20,000 nucleotides of DNA, from contig CAUYUJ010018707.1 of assembly GCA_963575745.1 (NCBI GenBank), forward strand, positions 49,309-69,308. The letters are read 5' to 3'. This stretch comes from Prorocentrum cordatum. Its lineage: Eukaryota > Sar > Dinophyceae > Prorocentrales > Prorocentraceae. The stretch's first letter is position 1; the number at the start of each line of letters is the position of its first letter. Below are positions 1 to 8,155 of this stretch, piece by piece. The notes beneath the pieces were generated by a model. The model was not told the origin of the DNA, searched no databases, and saw nothing but the letters and a program-made list of their open reading frames with translations. The translations under genes and the position numbers were made by a program.

Positions 1-660
1 CCCATACGGATACCCATAAGGACTGGGATGGCATACCGCATACGGATACGGACTGTATGATCTATACGGATCCCTGTATGGGATCCCCTCGGATCCTATA
101 CAGACTGTATAGGATCCCCATACGGATCCTAGACGGACTGTATGGGATCCCATACGGATCCTATACGGACTGTATGGGATCCCATACGGATCCATATACG
201 GATCCTATACGGACTGTATGGGATCCCATACGGATCCTATACGGACTGTATGGGATCCCATACGGATCCTATACGGACTGTATGGGATCCCATACGGATC
301 CTATACGGACTGTATGGGATCCCATACGGATCCTAGACGGACTGTATGGGATCCCCTACGGATCCTATCCAGACTGTATAGGATCCCATACGGCGTCTAT
401 ACGGACTGTACGGGATCCCATACGGATCCTATACGGACTGTATGGGGTCCCCTACGGATCCTATACGTACTGTATGGGATCCCATACGGATCCTATACGG
501 ACTGTATGGGATCCCTTACGGATCCTAGACGGACTGTATGGGATCCCCTACGGATCCTATACGGACTGTATGGGATCCCCTACGGATCCTATACGGACTG
601 TATGGGATCCCATACAGATCCTATACGGACTGTATGGGATCCCTTACGGATCCTAGACGG
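1..660. repeat. 32-bp tandem array with palindromic GGATCC core
   Basis: About twenty units of a 32-bp repeat run from the left edge (so the array starts outside the window) to about 660. In the regular part the period is exact: the palindrome gtatgggatcccatac starts at 216, 248, 280 and 312. Most units hold two GGATCC sites, one inside this perfect 16-bp palindrome and one in tacggatcctat. The first 100 bases and scattered later units are diverged (ctagacgg for ctatacgg, cccctacgg for cccatacgg). Because 32 is not divisible by 3, translations show a 32-residue cycle on the plus strand; this follows from the period and does not indicate a protein. Confidence 0.95.
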
Positions 661-750
661 ATTGTTCTCGCTTGGGTTCCCGATGGGGCGTTCTGGAGGG
701 TCTGGGGGGAGGCGCCGTGAGAGGCGGGGCCCGAGGCCTCTAGAGGCTCG
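661..750. other. Short unique GC-rich spacer
   Basis: Ninety bases separate the 32-bp array from the TCC tract. They contain G-runs and CCTCTAGAGG-like palindromic sequence near 736-747. No gene or site is recognised. Confidence 0.4.
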
Positions 751-1128
751 TCCTCCTCCTCCTCCTCCTCCTCCTCTACATCCTCCTCGTCCTCCTCCCC
801 TTCCCCCTTCCCCCCATCCCCCTCCTCCTCCTCCTCCTCTTCCCTCCTCCTCCTCTCCTCCTCCTCCTCCTCCTCCTCCTCCTCCTCCTCCTCGCCCTCC
901 TCCTCCTCCTCCTCTCCTCCTCTCCTCCTCCTCCTCCTCCTCCAACTCGCCTCCTCCTCCTCCTCCCTCTCCTCCTCCTCCTCCTCCCCCTCCTCCCCTC
1001 CTCCCCTCCCTTCCATCCGCCTCCTACTCCTCCTCCTCCTCCTCCTCCTCCTCCTCTTCCTCCTCCTCCTCCTCCTCCTCCTCCTCCTCCCCCCTCCCCT
1101 TCCCCCTCCTCCTCTTCCTCCTCCTCCT
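751..1128. repeat. (TCC)n microsatellite, ~380 bp
   Basis: An almost pure pyrimidine plus strand made of TCC with occasional interruptions (CCC, TTCC, a few tac/gcc/aac). The minus strand is correspondingly purine-rich (GGA). Poly-proline, poly-serine, poly-leucine and poly-glutamate frames here are repeat artefacts. A long homopurine-homopyrimidine mirror tract of this kind is a known candidate for triplex (H-DNA) formation; that is general knowledge, not shown here. Confidence 0.95.
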
Positions 1129-1250
1129 AGGAACCCTGTACGGGTCCTATAGGAATCCTATGGAACCGTGTAGGGGTCCTATAGGAATCCTATGGAACCC
1201 TGTAGGGGTCCTGTGGGAGCCCTATAGAACCCTGTACGGGTCCCTGTACG
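1129..1250. repeat. Second 32-bp tandem array, diverged relative of the first
   Basis: Units beginning aaccctgtacgggtcctat or variants start at 1132, 1164, 1196 and 1228, an exact 32-bp period with a partial fourth unit. The core ACGGGTCCTATA resembles ACGGATCCTATA of the array at 1-660, and both continue into a TATGG block. The same period and shared blocks suggest common ancestry; this is inference from a by-eye alignment with indels. Confidence 0.85.
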
Positions 1251-1274
1251 CCCCGCGGGGGGGCGCGCGGGGAG

Positions 1275-1323
1275 AGCGTTGCGTTGCGTTGCGCTGCGTT
1301 GGGGGGGGGGGGGGGGGGGGGGG
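1275..1323. repeat. GCGTT pentamer repeat followed by 23 G
   Basis: Five GCGTT-like pentamers (one gcgct variant) lead into an uninterrupted run of 23 G at 1301-1323. The exact homopolymer length may be an assembly estimate. Confidence 0.9.
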
Positions 1324-1350
1324 AGGCCGGTCCGCCAGCTAGTGGTTTCG

Positions 1351-1352
1351 TC

Positions 1353-1400
<48 letters not shown>

Positions 1401-1530
1401 CATTTTAAGAGTGTTCGTTCTTATTGGCACGCGTGTGTTGCTTTCTGTATACCCCAACCCACTATACTCGTCCACTTCGTCTTCGATCGCACCCCCTCTC
1501 GGAGGAATATCTTCCTTGTCGGCCACTGAC
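1351..1530 (+). repeat. CAA module copy 1: (CAA)16 plus downstream flank
   Basis: A CAA tract at 1352-1399 is followed by TCATTTTAA and a flank that recurs after other CAA tracts: CATTTTAAG, ctgttcg, a 'ccaaccca' block, then 'cttcgtcttcgatcgcaccc' and a pyrimidine stretch. The upstream flank of this copy (GTGGTTTCGTCAACAA) lacks the ATTCTTC...ATGAGA block seen in copies 3-5, so the left boundary is truncated or diverged. Confidence 0.85.
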
Positions 1531-2075
1531 TGAAATAAGAGGAACTCTCGAACGACAGCACCGTTCCTGAGATCGGGGGCCTCTGGCCAGGCCAGGGGCT
1601 CTCGGAATATCTAAACATCGAACGGAAACCCTTGTCGCCGTGCCTGGGCCGCTACCAACTTGCCTGAATTTGAAGAAAATCTCGAGCGCAAGCGCCGCTC
1701 TTGGGTTCGAGGGCATCTCTGGCAAGGGCCTCTGCGAATACGTTTTTTAGGAAGTATCGAACGAGAGCCCTCGTCATTGTAGTTGGGCCTTCACCAATAT
1801 GACTGAATCACGAGACAGCCTCGAAACCGCCGTTCCTGAATTCGGGGGCCTTCCTGGCCAGGGGCTCTCGGAGAAAATCGTGCGGAACTATCGAGCAGGA
1901 ACCCTTGTCGTCGTGACTGGGCCTCCGCCAACTTGACCGACTTGCGAAGAATTTTCAGGCCAGAGCGCCGTTCGTGAGTTCGGAAGCCTCTCGGGTTACG
2001 GTGTTTCGGGGTAAGTTGTGAGGAAGTATCCAAGGGGAGCCGTTGTCGTCGTAGCCGGGCCTCCAAGGGCCCAGT
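1531..2075 (+). repeat. ~135-bp diverged tandem array (about four units)
   Basis: The block ccgttcctga/ttcgggggcct recurs at 1561, 1695, 1830 and 1968 (spacings 134, 135, 138). A second block, cccttgtcgtcgt followed by tgggcctccgcc, recurs at about 1629, 1768, 1902 and 2040. Units are clearly diverged. Both blocks also occur in the 41-bp arrays further right (gcgccgttcctgag; gggagccgttgttgttgtag), so this array and the 41-bp family are probably related. Confidence 0.8.
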
Positions 2076-2457
2076 TCTACACGCCTCGTTCCCAAAGAAA
2101 TTGCAGCTGGCGTCAAATCGAGAGCGCGCGGAACCGTTTCTGGAGACCATGGATAATTATTCTCTGTATATGAGCATTCAATAATAACCACAACTACAAC
2201 AACAACAACAACAATCATTTTAAGACTGTTCGCCCTTATCTGCTCGAGTGTCCAATAACGCGAATTTCCCAAACCCTCGATACCCGCCCTTTTCGTTTTC
2301 GATCGAACCCTTTTGGGCGGTATACCTTTCTTCCCTGCAGGCCGGGCCCCGGCAAGCGGCGGGGCGGCCGCGGACCGTCGGCCTGGCCATCGGTAGCGCT
2401 GATCGGCGGGGCGGCCCCAGACCGTCGACCCGACACCAAGAGGGACGGACAGGGGAC
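2076..2457 (+). repeat. CAA module copy 2: left flank, CAA tract, right flank
   Basis: A short CAA tract (2179-2214, interrupted by two TAA, a CCA and a CTA) sits between ATGAGCATT on the left and TCATTTTAAG on the right. The right flank holds the shared blocks aaccctcgatacccgccct, ttcgttttcgatcgaaccc and ttttgggcggtat, then a very GC-rich block (gccgggccccggcaagcgg onward). That GC-rich block is nearly identical to 5166-5268. The ATG is in frame with the CAA codons and the terminal TCA TTT TAA, but two CAA codons read TAA. Confidence 0.85.
2327..2340 (+). promoter_or_regulatory. Splice-acceptor-like pyrimidine tract and CAG
   Basis: The flank ends its AT-richer part with ctttcttccctgcag, a textbook pyrimidine tract plus CAG (AG at 2339-2340). 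The equivalent place in copy 4 reads gttttctttgcag (AG at 5164-5165). No exon can be supported, so function is unknown. Confidence 0.25.
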
Positions 2458-2462
2458 CGACC

Positions 2463-2514
<52 letters not shown>

Positions 2515-2565
2515 CTGCGACGGCGACGACGACGACGACGGCGACGGCGACGGCGACAACGGCGG
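2458..2565 (+). repeat. (GAC)n / (ACG)n microsatellite
   Basis: About 105 bases of GAC units, with GGC variants towards the right end, followed by gcgaaagcgagagcgagag. The same order (GAC tract, then gcgaaagcgagag) occurs at 5270-5375. Confidence 0.93.
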
Positions 2566-2599
2566 CGAGCGAAAGCGAGAGCGAGAGAGAACGACAGCA

Positions 2600-3366
2600 G
2601 GGCCACAAAGACATGAAGTAGGCCACGAAGGGCGACAGCGGGGACACGAAGGGAACGCGTATGGGTCCACGAGGAGCGCGAACGAGCGGAGGCCACGAAG
2701 GGCAGATAATGCGGGGCCACAGAAGCAACGATGGGGCCACTGAGGGTAGCAACTGGGCCACGTAGGACAATGAGGGGGCCACAAACTGCGACAACGGGGC
2801 CACGAAGGACATGCACATGGGGCCACAACGGGCACGAACGAGCGGGGACCACGAAGGGCATACGTATACTGGGCCGCGGAGAGCAAGGACGGGGCCACTG
2901 AGGGCAGCAACGGGGCCACGAAGGGCAGCGAGGGGGCCACGAAGGGCGACAGCGGGGCCGCGAAGGGCATACATATGGGGCCACGATGGGCGCGAACGAG
3001 AGGGGGCCACGAAGGGCATACATATATGGAGCCACGAAAAGCAGCGAGGGGGCGACGAAGGGATGCAACGGGGCCACGAAACAAAGCGAGGGGGCCACGA
3101 AGGGCTGCAACGGGGCCACGAAGGGCTGCGACGGGGCCACGAAGAGCAGCGAAGAGGCCACGAAGGGCTGCAACGGGGCCACGAAACAAAGCGAGGGGGC
3201 CACGAAGGGCAGCGAGGAAGCCACGAAGGGCAGCGAGGAGGCCACGAAAGGCTGCAACGGGGCCACGAAGGGCAGCGAGGGTGCCACGAAGGGCTGCAAC
3301 GGGGCCACGAAACAAAGCGAGGGGGCCACGAAGGGCTGCAACGGAGCCACGAAAGCCAGCGAGATC
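2600..3366 (+). repeat. 21-bp 'ggggccacgaag' array, 42-bp dimers and 157-bp superunit (copy A)
   Basis: The base unit is about 21 bp, ggggccacgaagggc plus a variable tail. On the right (about 3040-3360) tails alternate between tgcaac and agcgag, giving 42-bp dimers, with a cacgaaacaaagcgag variant recurring at intervals. On the left, longer units repeat about every 157 bp: the block gcgcgaacgag lies near 2676, 2832 and 2990, each followed by a variant of ggccacgaagggcatac. The array is open in several frames on both strands because 21 and 42 are multiples of 3 and the units lack stops; I do not call a protein. Confidence 0.92.
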
Positions 3367-3640
3367 CCGATTCCGACGTAATCTGCGAGGGAGTCCTAAG
3401 CGTGAGCGCGACTCCTGGGTGCCTGGGTGTCGGGAGCGCTGCGCTTGAGTAAATTGCAAGAATTTCCAACGCAACGGCGCTTTTCTTCAGTAAATTACAA
3501 GCAAGTCTCCAGCGAGAGCGCGACTCCACAGCGCTGGTAGAGCGATTCCTGCGTAAATTGTAAGCAAGTCTCCAGCGAGAGCGCAAGTCCTGAAAAAAAT
3601 GCGAGGACGTTTCGGGTGGGAGCGGGGGTCCTGGCTAAAG
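3367..3640 (+). repeat. Diverged 41-bp-family repeats (copy A)
   Basis: Degenerate units combine gcgagagcgcgactcctg, gagtaaattgcaag and caagtctccagcgagag, the same blocks as the regular array at 4221-4660. About five or six units are recognisable. The corresponding stretch after the second array is 6230-6540. Confidence 0.75.
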
Positions 3641-3765
3641 TGTGACCAGTTTGAGCCTCAATATTTTCCCTGATAAGAAACAGGGTGCGAGCGTCGAGGG
3701 GCACACTTTGATTGAGAAAAACACGATGCACCAGTGGGAAGACTAACAGTAAGTATTCTTCCGAA
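3641..3765 (+). repeat. Left flank of CAA module copy 3
   Basis: Shared left-flank blocks appear in order: cagggtgcgagc, ggggcacactt, attgaaaaa-like sequence, gatgcaccagtggg, then agtaagtattcttcc just before the ATG. The same order is seen at 4640-4802 and 6530-6689, with enough substitutions to show the copies are old. Confidence 0.8.
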
Positions 3766-3782
3766 ATGAAGATTCAACAACC

Positions 3783-3816
<34 letters not shown>

Positions 3817-3821
3817 CCACT

Positions 3822-3852
<31 letters not shown>

Positions 3853-3861
3853 CCATTTTAA
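3766..3861 (+). CDS. Possible poly-Q micro-ORF in CAA module copy 3
   Basis: This small frame starts at ATG AAG ATT, runs through CAA codons with two CCA and one CTA, and ends CCA TTT TAA (31 codons plus stop). Both ends lie outside the microsatellite, in flanks shared with other copies: ATG-AG(A/C/G)-(G/C/A)TT upstream in copies 2, 4 and 5, and (T/C)CA-TTT-TAA downstream in copies 1, 2 and 3. Copy 2 has two TAA inside the tract. Copy 4 has several stops and TAA changed to CAA at the end. Copy 5 has TAA changed to TAC and reads on. A CAA tract keeps frame automatically when it changes by whole triplets, so the intact frame is weak evidence for translation. Known or inferred function: none. 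Confidence 0.2.
3775..3855 (+). repeat. (CAA)n tract, module copy 3
   Basis: Twenty-seven triplets, nearly all CAA, with CCA and CTA interruptions; it ends at CCATTTTAAGG, the conserved right-hand boundary. Confidence 0.95.
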
Positions 3862-4220
3862 GGCTGTACGCTCTTACTTGCCCGCGAGTCATTCAACACG
3901 TATACCCTACACCCTCGATACCCGCCCTCTTCGTCTTCGATCACACCCCTTTCGGGGGGATTATTTCTCTTTGCTGGGGCCGGCGGGCTTAGACGTACGG
4001 GCAAACCGGAACGGGCGGACAATCCTTCGGGGGCGTACATCTCTCTGCCCGCCATTGGAATTGGCGCGGGCCCTGCAAGAGGAGGAGGGGAAGAACGAGG
4101 GAGAGTGGGAGGAAGGGGAGGGGGAAGGACGAAGGAAGAGGGAAGATACCACGTTGTGAAGGCGTCCTTGGCGCGTGCGTGGTTCCTGAGCGCCGAAACG
4201 CAATTCCAGAATAATTTGTG
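3856..4220 (+). repeat. Right flank of copy 3 and GA-rich spacer
   Basis: The flank again carries accctcgatacccgccct, cttcgtcttcgatcacaccc and cctttcggggggatt. In place of the GC-rich block, GAC tract and 21-bp array found after copies 2 and 4, there is a short GGA/GAA-rich stretch (about 4080-4150) and then directly the 41-bp array. The internal part of the module is therefore missing or was never gained here. Confidence 0.75.
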
Positions 4221-4660
4221 AGGACGTCGCACGCGAGAGCGCAGTCCTGAGTACATTGTGAGGAAATCTCACGCGGAAGCGGGGGCCCTGACTAAGTTGC
4301 GAGGAAGTCTCAAGCGGGAGCGCCGTTCCTGAGCAAATTGCACGGAAGTCTCAGGCGGGAGCGGGGGTCCTCACTAAATTGCGAGGAAGTCTCAGGCGGG
4401 AGCGCCGTTCCTGAGTCCATTGCGCGGAAATGTCAGGCAGGAGCGGGGGTCCTGAGTAAAATTCGAAGAAGTCTCAGGCGGGAGCGCCATTCCCACGTAA
4501 ATTGCACGGAAGTCTCAGGCGGGAGAGGGGGTCTTGATTACATTGCGAGGAAGTCTCAGACGGGAGCGCCTTTCCTGAGTAAATTGCGCGGAAGTCTCAA
4601 GCGGGAGCGGGGGTCCTGAGTAAAAACCGAGGAAGTCTCAGGCGGGAGCCGTTGTTGTTG
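4221..4660 (+). repeat. 41-bp tandem array with 82-bp dimeric order
   Basis: The block aggaagtct (or cggaagtct) starts at 4261, 4302, 4343, 4384, 4425, 4466, 4507, 4548, 4589 and 4630, exactly 41 bp apart each time; a first unit begins at 4221. The variable segment alternates between gcgccgttcctgag and gcgggggtcctgag in neighbouring units, so the true period is 82 bp. Individual units differ by a few substitutions but no indels over nine intervals. Confidence 0.95.
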
Positions 4661-4811
4661 TAGCCTGGGGGGCAGGGGCACAGTTTGAGCAGGAAGACTT
4701 TCCTTTAGAAAAAACAAGGTGCGAGCCCCGGGGGTGGCACTTCAGTCGAAAAAAATAAATGTGCACCGGTGGGGGGGGATCAACAATAATTATTCTTCAA
4801 GAATGAGAGTT
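4661..4811 (+). repeat. Left flank of CAA module copy 4
   Basis: Begins in gggagccgttgttgttgtag, then caaggtgcgagcc, ggtggcacttcag, gtgcaccggtggg, and ends attattcttcaagaatgaga. The attcttcaagaat stretch is a near-palindrome. ATG at 4803-4805 is in frame with the glutamine codons. Confidence 0.85.
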
Positions 4812-5042
<231 letters not shown>

Positions 5043-5269
5043 TCCTTTCAAGACAGATCGCTATTATCTGCTCGAATGTCCGTCAACGCGAATTCCCCTA
5101 ACCCTCGATACCCGCCCTCTTCGTTTTGTCGTACCCCTTTTGGGCGGTATATGTTTTCTTTGCAGACCGGGCCCCGGCAAGCGGCGGGGCGGCCGCGGAC
5201 CGTCGGCCTGGCCAGCGGCAGCGCTGATCGGCGGCAACCCGACCCCAAGAGGGACGGACAGGGGACCAA
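5043..5269 (+). repeat. Right flank of CAA module copy 4
   Basis: Closely matches 2215-2457: tctgctcgaatgtcc, aacgcgaattcccc, aaccctcgatacccgccct, ttttgggcggtatat, then the GC-rich block. In the GC-rich block roughly fifty bases starting ccgggccccggcaagcgg differ at only a few places from copy 2. A short GC-rich segment present at 2410-2430 is missing here. Confidence 0.88.
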
Positions 5270-5312
5270 CCACGACGACGACGACGATGACGACGACGAA
5301 GTCAACAACGAC

Positions 5313-5343
<31 letters not shown>

Positions 5344-5375
5344 GCGACGACGAGGACGACGACGACGAGCGAAAG
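5270..5375 (+). repeat. (GAC)n microsatellite, second copy
   Basis: GAC/ACG triplets with AAC, GAT and GAG variants, followed by gcgaaagcgagagc. It occupies the same position in the module as 2458-2565 but is more interrupted. Confidence 0.9.
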
Positions 5376-5394
5376 CGAGAGCAAAAGAGAGAAC

Positions 5395-6228
5395 GACAGC
5401 AGGGCCACGAAGGGCACGAAGTAGGCCACGAAGGGCGACAGCGGGGACACGAAGGGAATGCGTGTATGGGGCCACGAAAAGCGCGAACAAGCGGGGGTCA
5501 CGAAGGGCAGATAATGCGGAGCCACAAAAGGCAACGACGGGGCCACTGAGGATAGCAACTGGGCCACGTAGGACAGCGAGGGGGCCACAAAGGGCGACAG
5601 CGGGGCCACGAAGGGCATGCACATGGGGCCACGATGGGCGCGAACGAGCGGGGGCCACGATGGGCATACGTATACTGGGCCGCGGAGGGCAAAGACGGGG
5701 CCAGTGAGGGCAACAACGGGGCCACGAAGGGCAGCGAAGGGGCCACGAAGTGCGACAGCGGGGCCGCGAAGGGCATACATATGGGCCACGATGGGCGCGA
5801 ACGAGCGGGGGCCACGAAGGGCATACATCTATGGGGCCACGAAGGGCAGCGAGGGGGCCACGAAGTGCTGCAACGGGGCCACGAAGGGCAGCGAAGGGGC
5901 CACGAAGGGCTGCAACGGGGCCACGACGGGCAGCGAGGGGACCACGAAGGGCTGCAACGGGGCCACGAAGGGCAGCGAGGGGGCAACGAAGGGCTGCAAC
6001 GGGGCCACGAGACAAAGCGAAGAGGCCAAGAAAGGCTGCAACGGAGCCACGAAGGGCAGCGAGGGGGCCACGAAGGGCTGCAACGGGGCCACGACGGGCA
6101 GCGAGGGGGCCACGAAGGGCTGCAACGGGGCCACGAACGGCAGCGAGGGGGCCACGAAGGGCTGCAACGGGGCCACGCAGGGCAGCGAGGGGGCCACGAA
6201 AGGCTGCAACGGGGCCACGTAGGGCAGC
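5395..6228 (+). repeat. 21-bp 'ggggccacgaag' array, 42-bp dimers and 157-bp superunit (copy C)
   Basis: Duplicate of 2600-3366. The block gcgcgaac(g/a)a recurs at 5481, 5638 and 5795, exactly 157 bp apart. From about 5830 to 6228 the 21-bp unit alternates tails agcgag and tgcaac, giving ten or so 42-bp dimers. Order of variants on the left side (ccactgagg, cacgtagga, gcatgcacatgg, gcatacgtatactgggccg, gcatacatatgg) is the same as in copy A, which shows duplication of the whole block, not independent expansion. The right, dimeric part is longer here. Confidence 0.92.
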
Positions 6229-6540
6229 GAGATCCGGATTCTTAAGCAGTCTGTAGCAATCTGTGAAAGATTCCTAAGCGTGACCGCGAGTCCTGGGTGC
6301 AATGTCGGGAACGTGGCGCTTGAGTAAATTCCGGAAACATCCAACGCAAGGGCGCTATTTTTGAACTGTGTTCAAGCAAGGATCCAGCGACAGCGAGACT
6401 CGGGAACGCCGAGAGAGCGATTCCTGAATGAATTGCAAGGAAGTCCCAAGCGAGAGCGCGACTCCCGAATAAAATGCGACCACGCATCGGGCGGGAGCGG
6501 GGGTCCTGGCTAAATTGTGACGAAATCACAAGCGGGAGCC
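6229..6540 (+). repeat. Diverged 41-bp-family repeats (copy C)
   Basis: Counterpart of 3367-3640: gagatccggattc, cctaagcgtgaccgcgag, cgcttgagtaaatt, then gagtgaattgcaaggaagtcccaagcgagag-type units ending in gcgggagcgggggtcctgg. Confidence 0.75.
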
Positions 6541-6698
6541 GTTGCTGTTGTTGTACCCAGAGCCAACAACATAGTATGAGGGCGAAGACCTTCCCTGTTA
6601 AAAACAAGGCGCGAGCGCCAAGAGGGGCACTTCAATTGAAAAATACAACGTGCACTGGAGGGGGGATCACCAGTAAATGTTCTTCGGCAATGAGACTT
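6541..6698 (+). repeat. Left flank of CAA module copy 5
   Basis: Shared blocks gagccgttgctgttgttgta, caaggcgcgagcg, ggggcacttcaattgaaaaa, cgtgcactggaggggg, gttcttcggcaatgaga in the usual order. ATG at 6690-6692 is in frame with the CAA codons. Confidence 0.85.
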
Positions 6699-6717
6699 CA
6701 ACAACAACAACAACAAG

Positions 6718-6761
<44 letters not shown>

Positions 6762-6798
6762 AAACAACAAAAACAACAACAACAGCAGCAGCAGCAGC

Positions 6799-6842
<44 letters not shown>
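6699..6842 (+). repeat. (CAA)n tract, module copy 5
   Basis: About 48 triplets, mainly CAA with GAA, AAA and CAG interruptions. No in-frame stop lies inside it. It ends TCA TTT TAC, so the stop seen in copies 1-3 is lost and the frame reads on to 7076; the extension is hydrophilic, low-similarity and not recognised. Confidence 0.93.
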
Positions 6843-6846
<4 letters not shown>

Positions 6847-7260
6847 CATTTTACCCGAACGCTCAGTGTTCTCCCCAGTGCCAGGGTTTTCTTGCGACAC
6901 CAGCCAATACCCCCACTTCGTGGGGGGGCCGTTCAAGCTCTACCAAATATCCAAACGACTCTTCGAGACCACCCACACCCAGCTTCCCGCCCTATGACGT
7001 TGGGACACTTCACTTCGTGGCGTGCGGACGACCCTGGCTACTACACTGGCGTGGGGTACACACCCACAGAGGTTGATCACATCTGTTACATATGATGTGG
7101 TACACGGTACACGTGAGATGGTACGCAGTGCCAAGATAGTTGGTCACATTTTTGGGGCAAATTCGTGGGGATGCGATTACAGAAGTACATGTGTTACACT
7201 GATGTTATACAGTCCCAAGGATGACGCATGCATTGCTCATAGACTCATGGCGCTATGATC
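6843..7260. other. Diverged right flank, then unassigned DNA
   Basis: Only the first nine bases and a few short blocks (acccccacttcgtgg, gccctatgacg) resemble the right flanks of other copies. From about 7000 the sequence has moderate GC with no repeat or coding signal that I can support. Confidence 0.5.
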
Positions 7261-7985
7261 CTAACTCTCAGTGCCCAACGCGCGCGTGCACAGCCAGACG
7301 GAGGGAGAGAAACACATGTATACAAGGTTCGTGACATACGCACGGTCCACCATGTTGTAAACGATCGCCGCGAATGGATTTCGAGATTTTCCGGATGAGA
7401 AAGTAGTGCGTTTTCATATGTTTTCTGAACATCGCATCTTGAAATTATTGAAAAGCCATTGTGTTTGGCAGGATTTCGACATGCGCGCGCGGCGGCCGCG
7501 CGCATGTGCACTTCGTCTCATTTTTTGCAAGGGATGGTGGCCCTCGCAGGCGCGCAACCGTTGTTGGAGAAGTTCAAAGCACCTGAAGAAGTAGCACGCA
7601 AAGACCCTTTTGACAGAAATGTTTAAAAAGTGGTGTGTTTCCTATGAATCCGCAAGAGCGCGCGGAAGGACATTTTGACAATTTTTTCTTAAAAAACCAT
7701 TGGGTTTTTGATGTTTTTATGTTAAAATCGCTACGAAACCTAAGGTTTTGGAAGGATTTCGTCTTGCGCGCACGAATGTCCACTTTACCTTATTTTTTGC
7801 AAGGGATTCTTGCAATTTGATCAAGTAAAAACAAGAATTTTCATTTTCTATTGTTTTTTGCAAGGGAAAACGAGCGTCAACAAAAAACCGGATCCGGAGC
7901 TCATCCACTTTTCTGAAGCTTTCGCGAAAAAATGATGAAAATGTAGCTGCGGCCTAGGCGCGGCGCAGAGGTCGCGCACCAGGGG
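7261..7985. repeat. AT-richer region with diverged ~280-bp repeat
   Basis: The block aggatttcg(a/t)c(a/t)tgcgcgc occurs at 7470 and 7753, each followed by gtgcactt/gtccactt and then by attttttgcaaggga at about 7520 and 7791. A third ttttttgcaaggga lies at 7853. Aaaagccattgtgttt (7451) and aaaaaccattgggttt (7691) also correspond. This is a diverged direct repeat of about 270-283 bp with a partial third unit. No open frame here looks coding. Confidence 0.65.
7480..7506. repeat. Near-perfect GC palindrome with NotI-type core
   Basis: Arms catgcgcgcg and cgcgcgcatg flank ggcggc-type centre sequence with a GCGGCCGC. It stands out inside the AT-richer region; the sister repeat at 7760 has lost it. 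Confidence 0.7.
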
Positions 7986-8065
7986 TCCCAACAATAATAA
8001 TTCTTTAGAAGGAATAATGTTCAACAACAACAACAACAACAACAACAACAACCACAACCACAACC

Positions 8066-8097
<32 letters not shown>

Positions 8098-8155
8098 AAT
8101 TACAACAACAACAACAACAACAACAACATCAACAACCAAAGTAACAACAAGAACA
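7986..8155 (+). repeat. CAA module copy 6: partial left flank and (CAA)n
   Basis: Only the last part of the left flank is present (caacaataataattctttagaaggaataatg). The tract runs 8022-8150 with CCA and TTA-type interruptions. A small deletion shifts the ATG (8017) into an asparagine frame, unlike copies 2-5. There is no TCATTTTAA right boundary. Confidence 0.85.

Noticed and set aside
1-660. CRISPR-like array
   Set aside because: The 32-bp units adjoin directly with no unique spacers, and the context is eukaryotic.
57-1342. Open frames over the 32-bp array and TCC tract
   Set aside because: The 32-residue cycle (96 bp) is simply three times the 32-bp period, followed by poly-Pro/Ser; three frames are open at once.
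3527-3545. tRNA D-arm-like string (agcgctggtagagcg)
   Set aside because: No anticodon arm, T-arm (GTTCRANNC) or acceptor pairing follows at the right distance; it lies inside the 41-bp-family repeats.
2236-3586. Long minus-strand frames over the gccacgaag array
   Set aside because: Several frames on both strands are open together, translating the same 42-bp dimer as different simple repeats; no frame is preferred.
6474-7076. Poly-Q protein of 200 codons
   Set aside because: The part before the CAA tract is the repeated left flank shared with other modules, where the frame is not conserved, and the extension after the tract depends on one TAA-to-TAC change.
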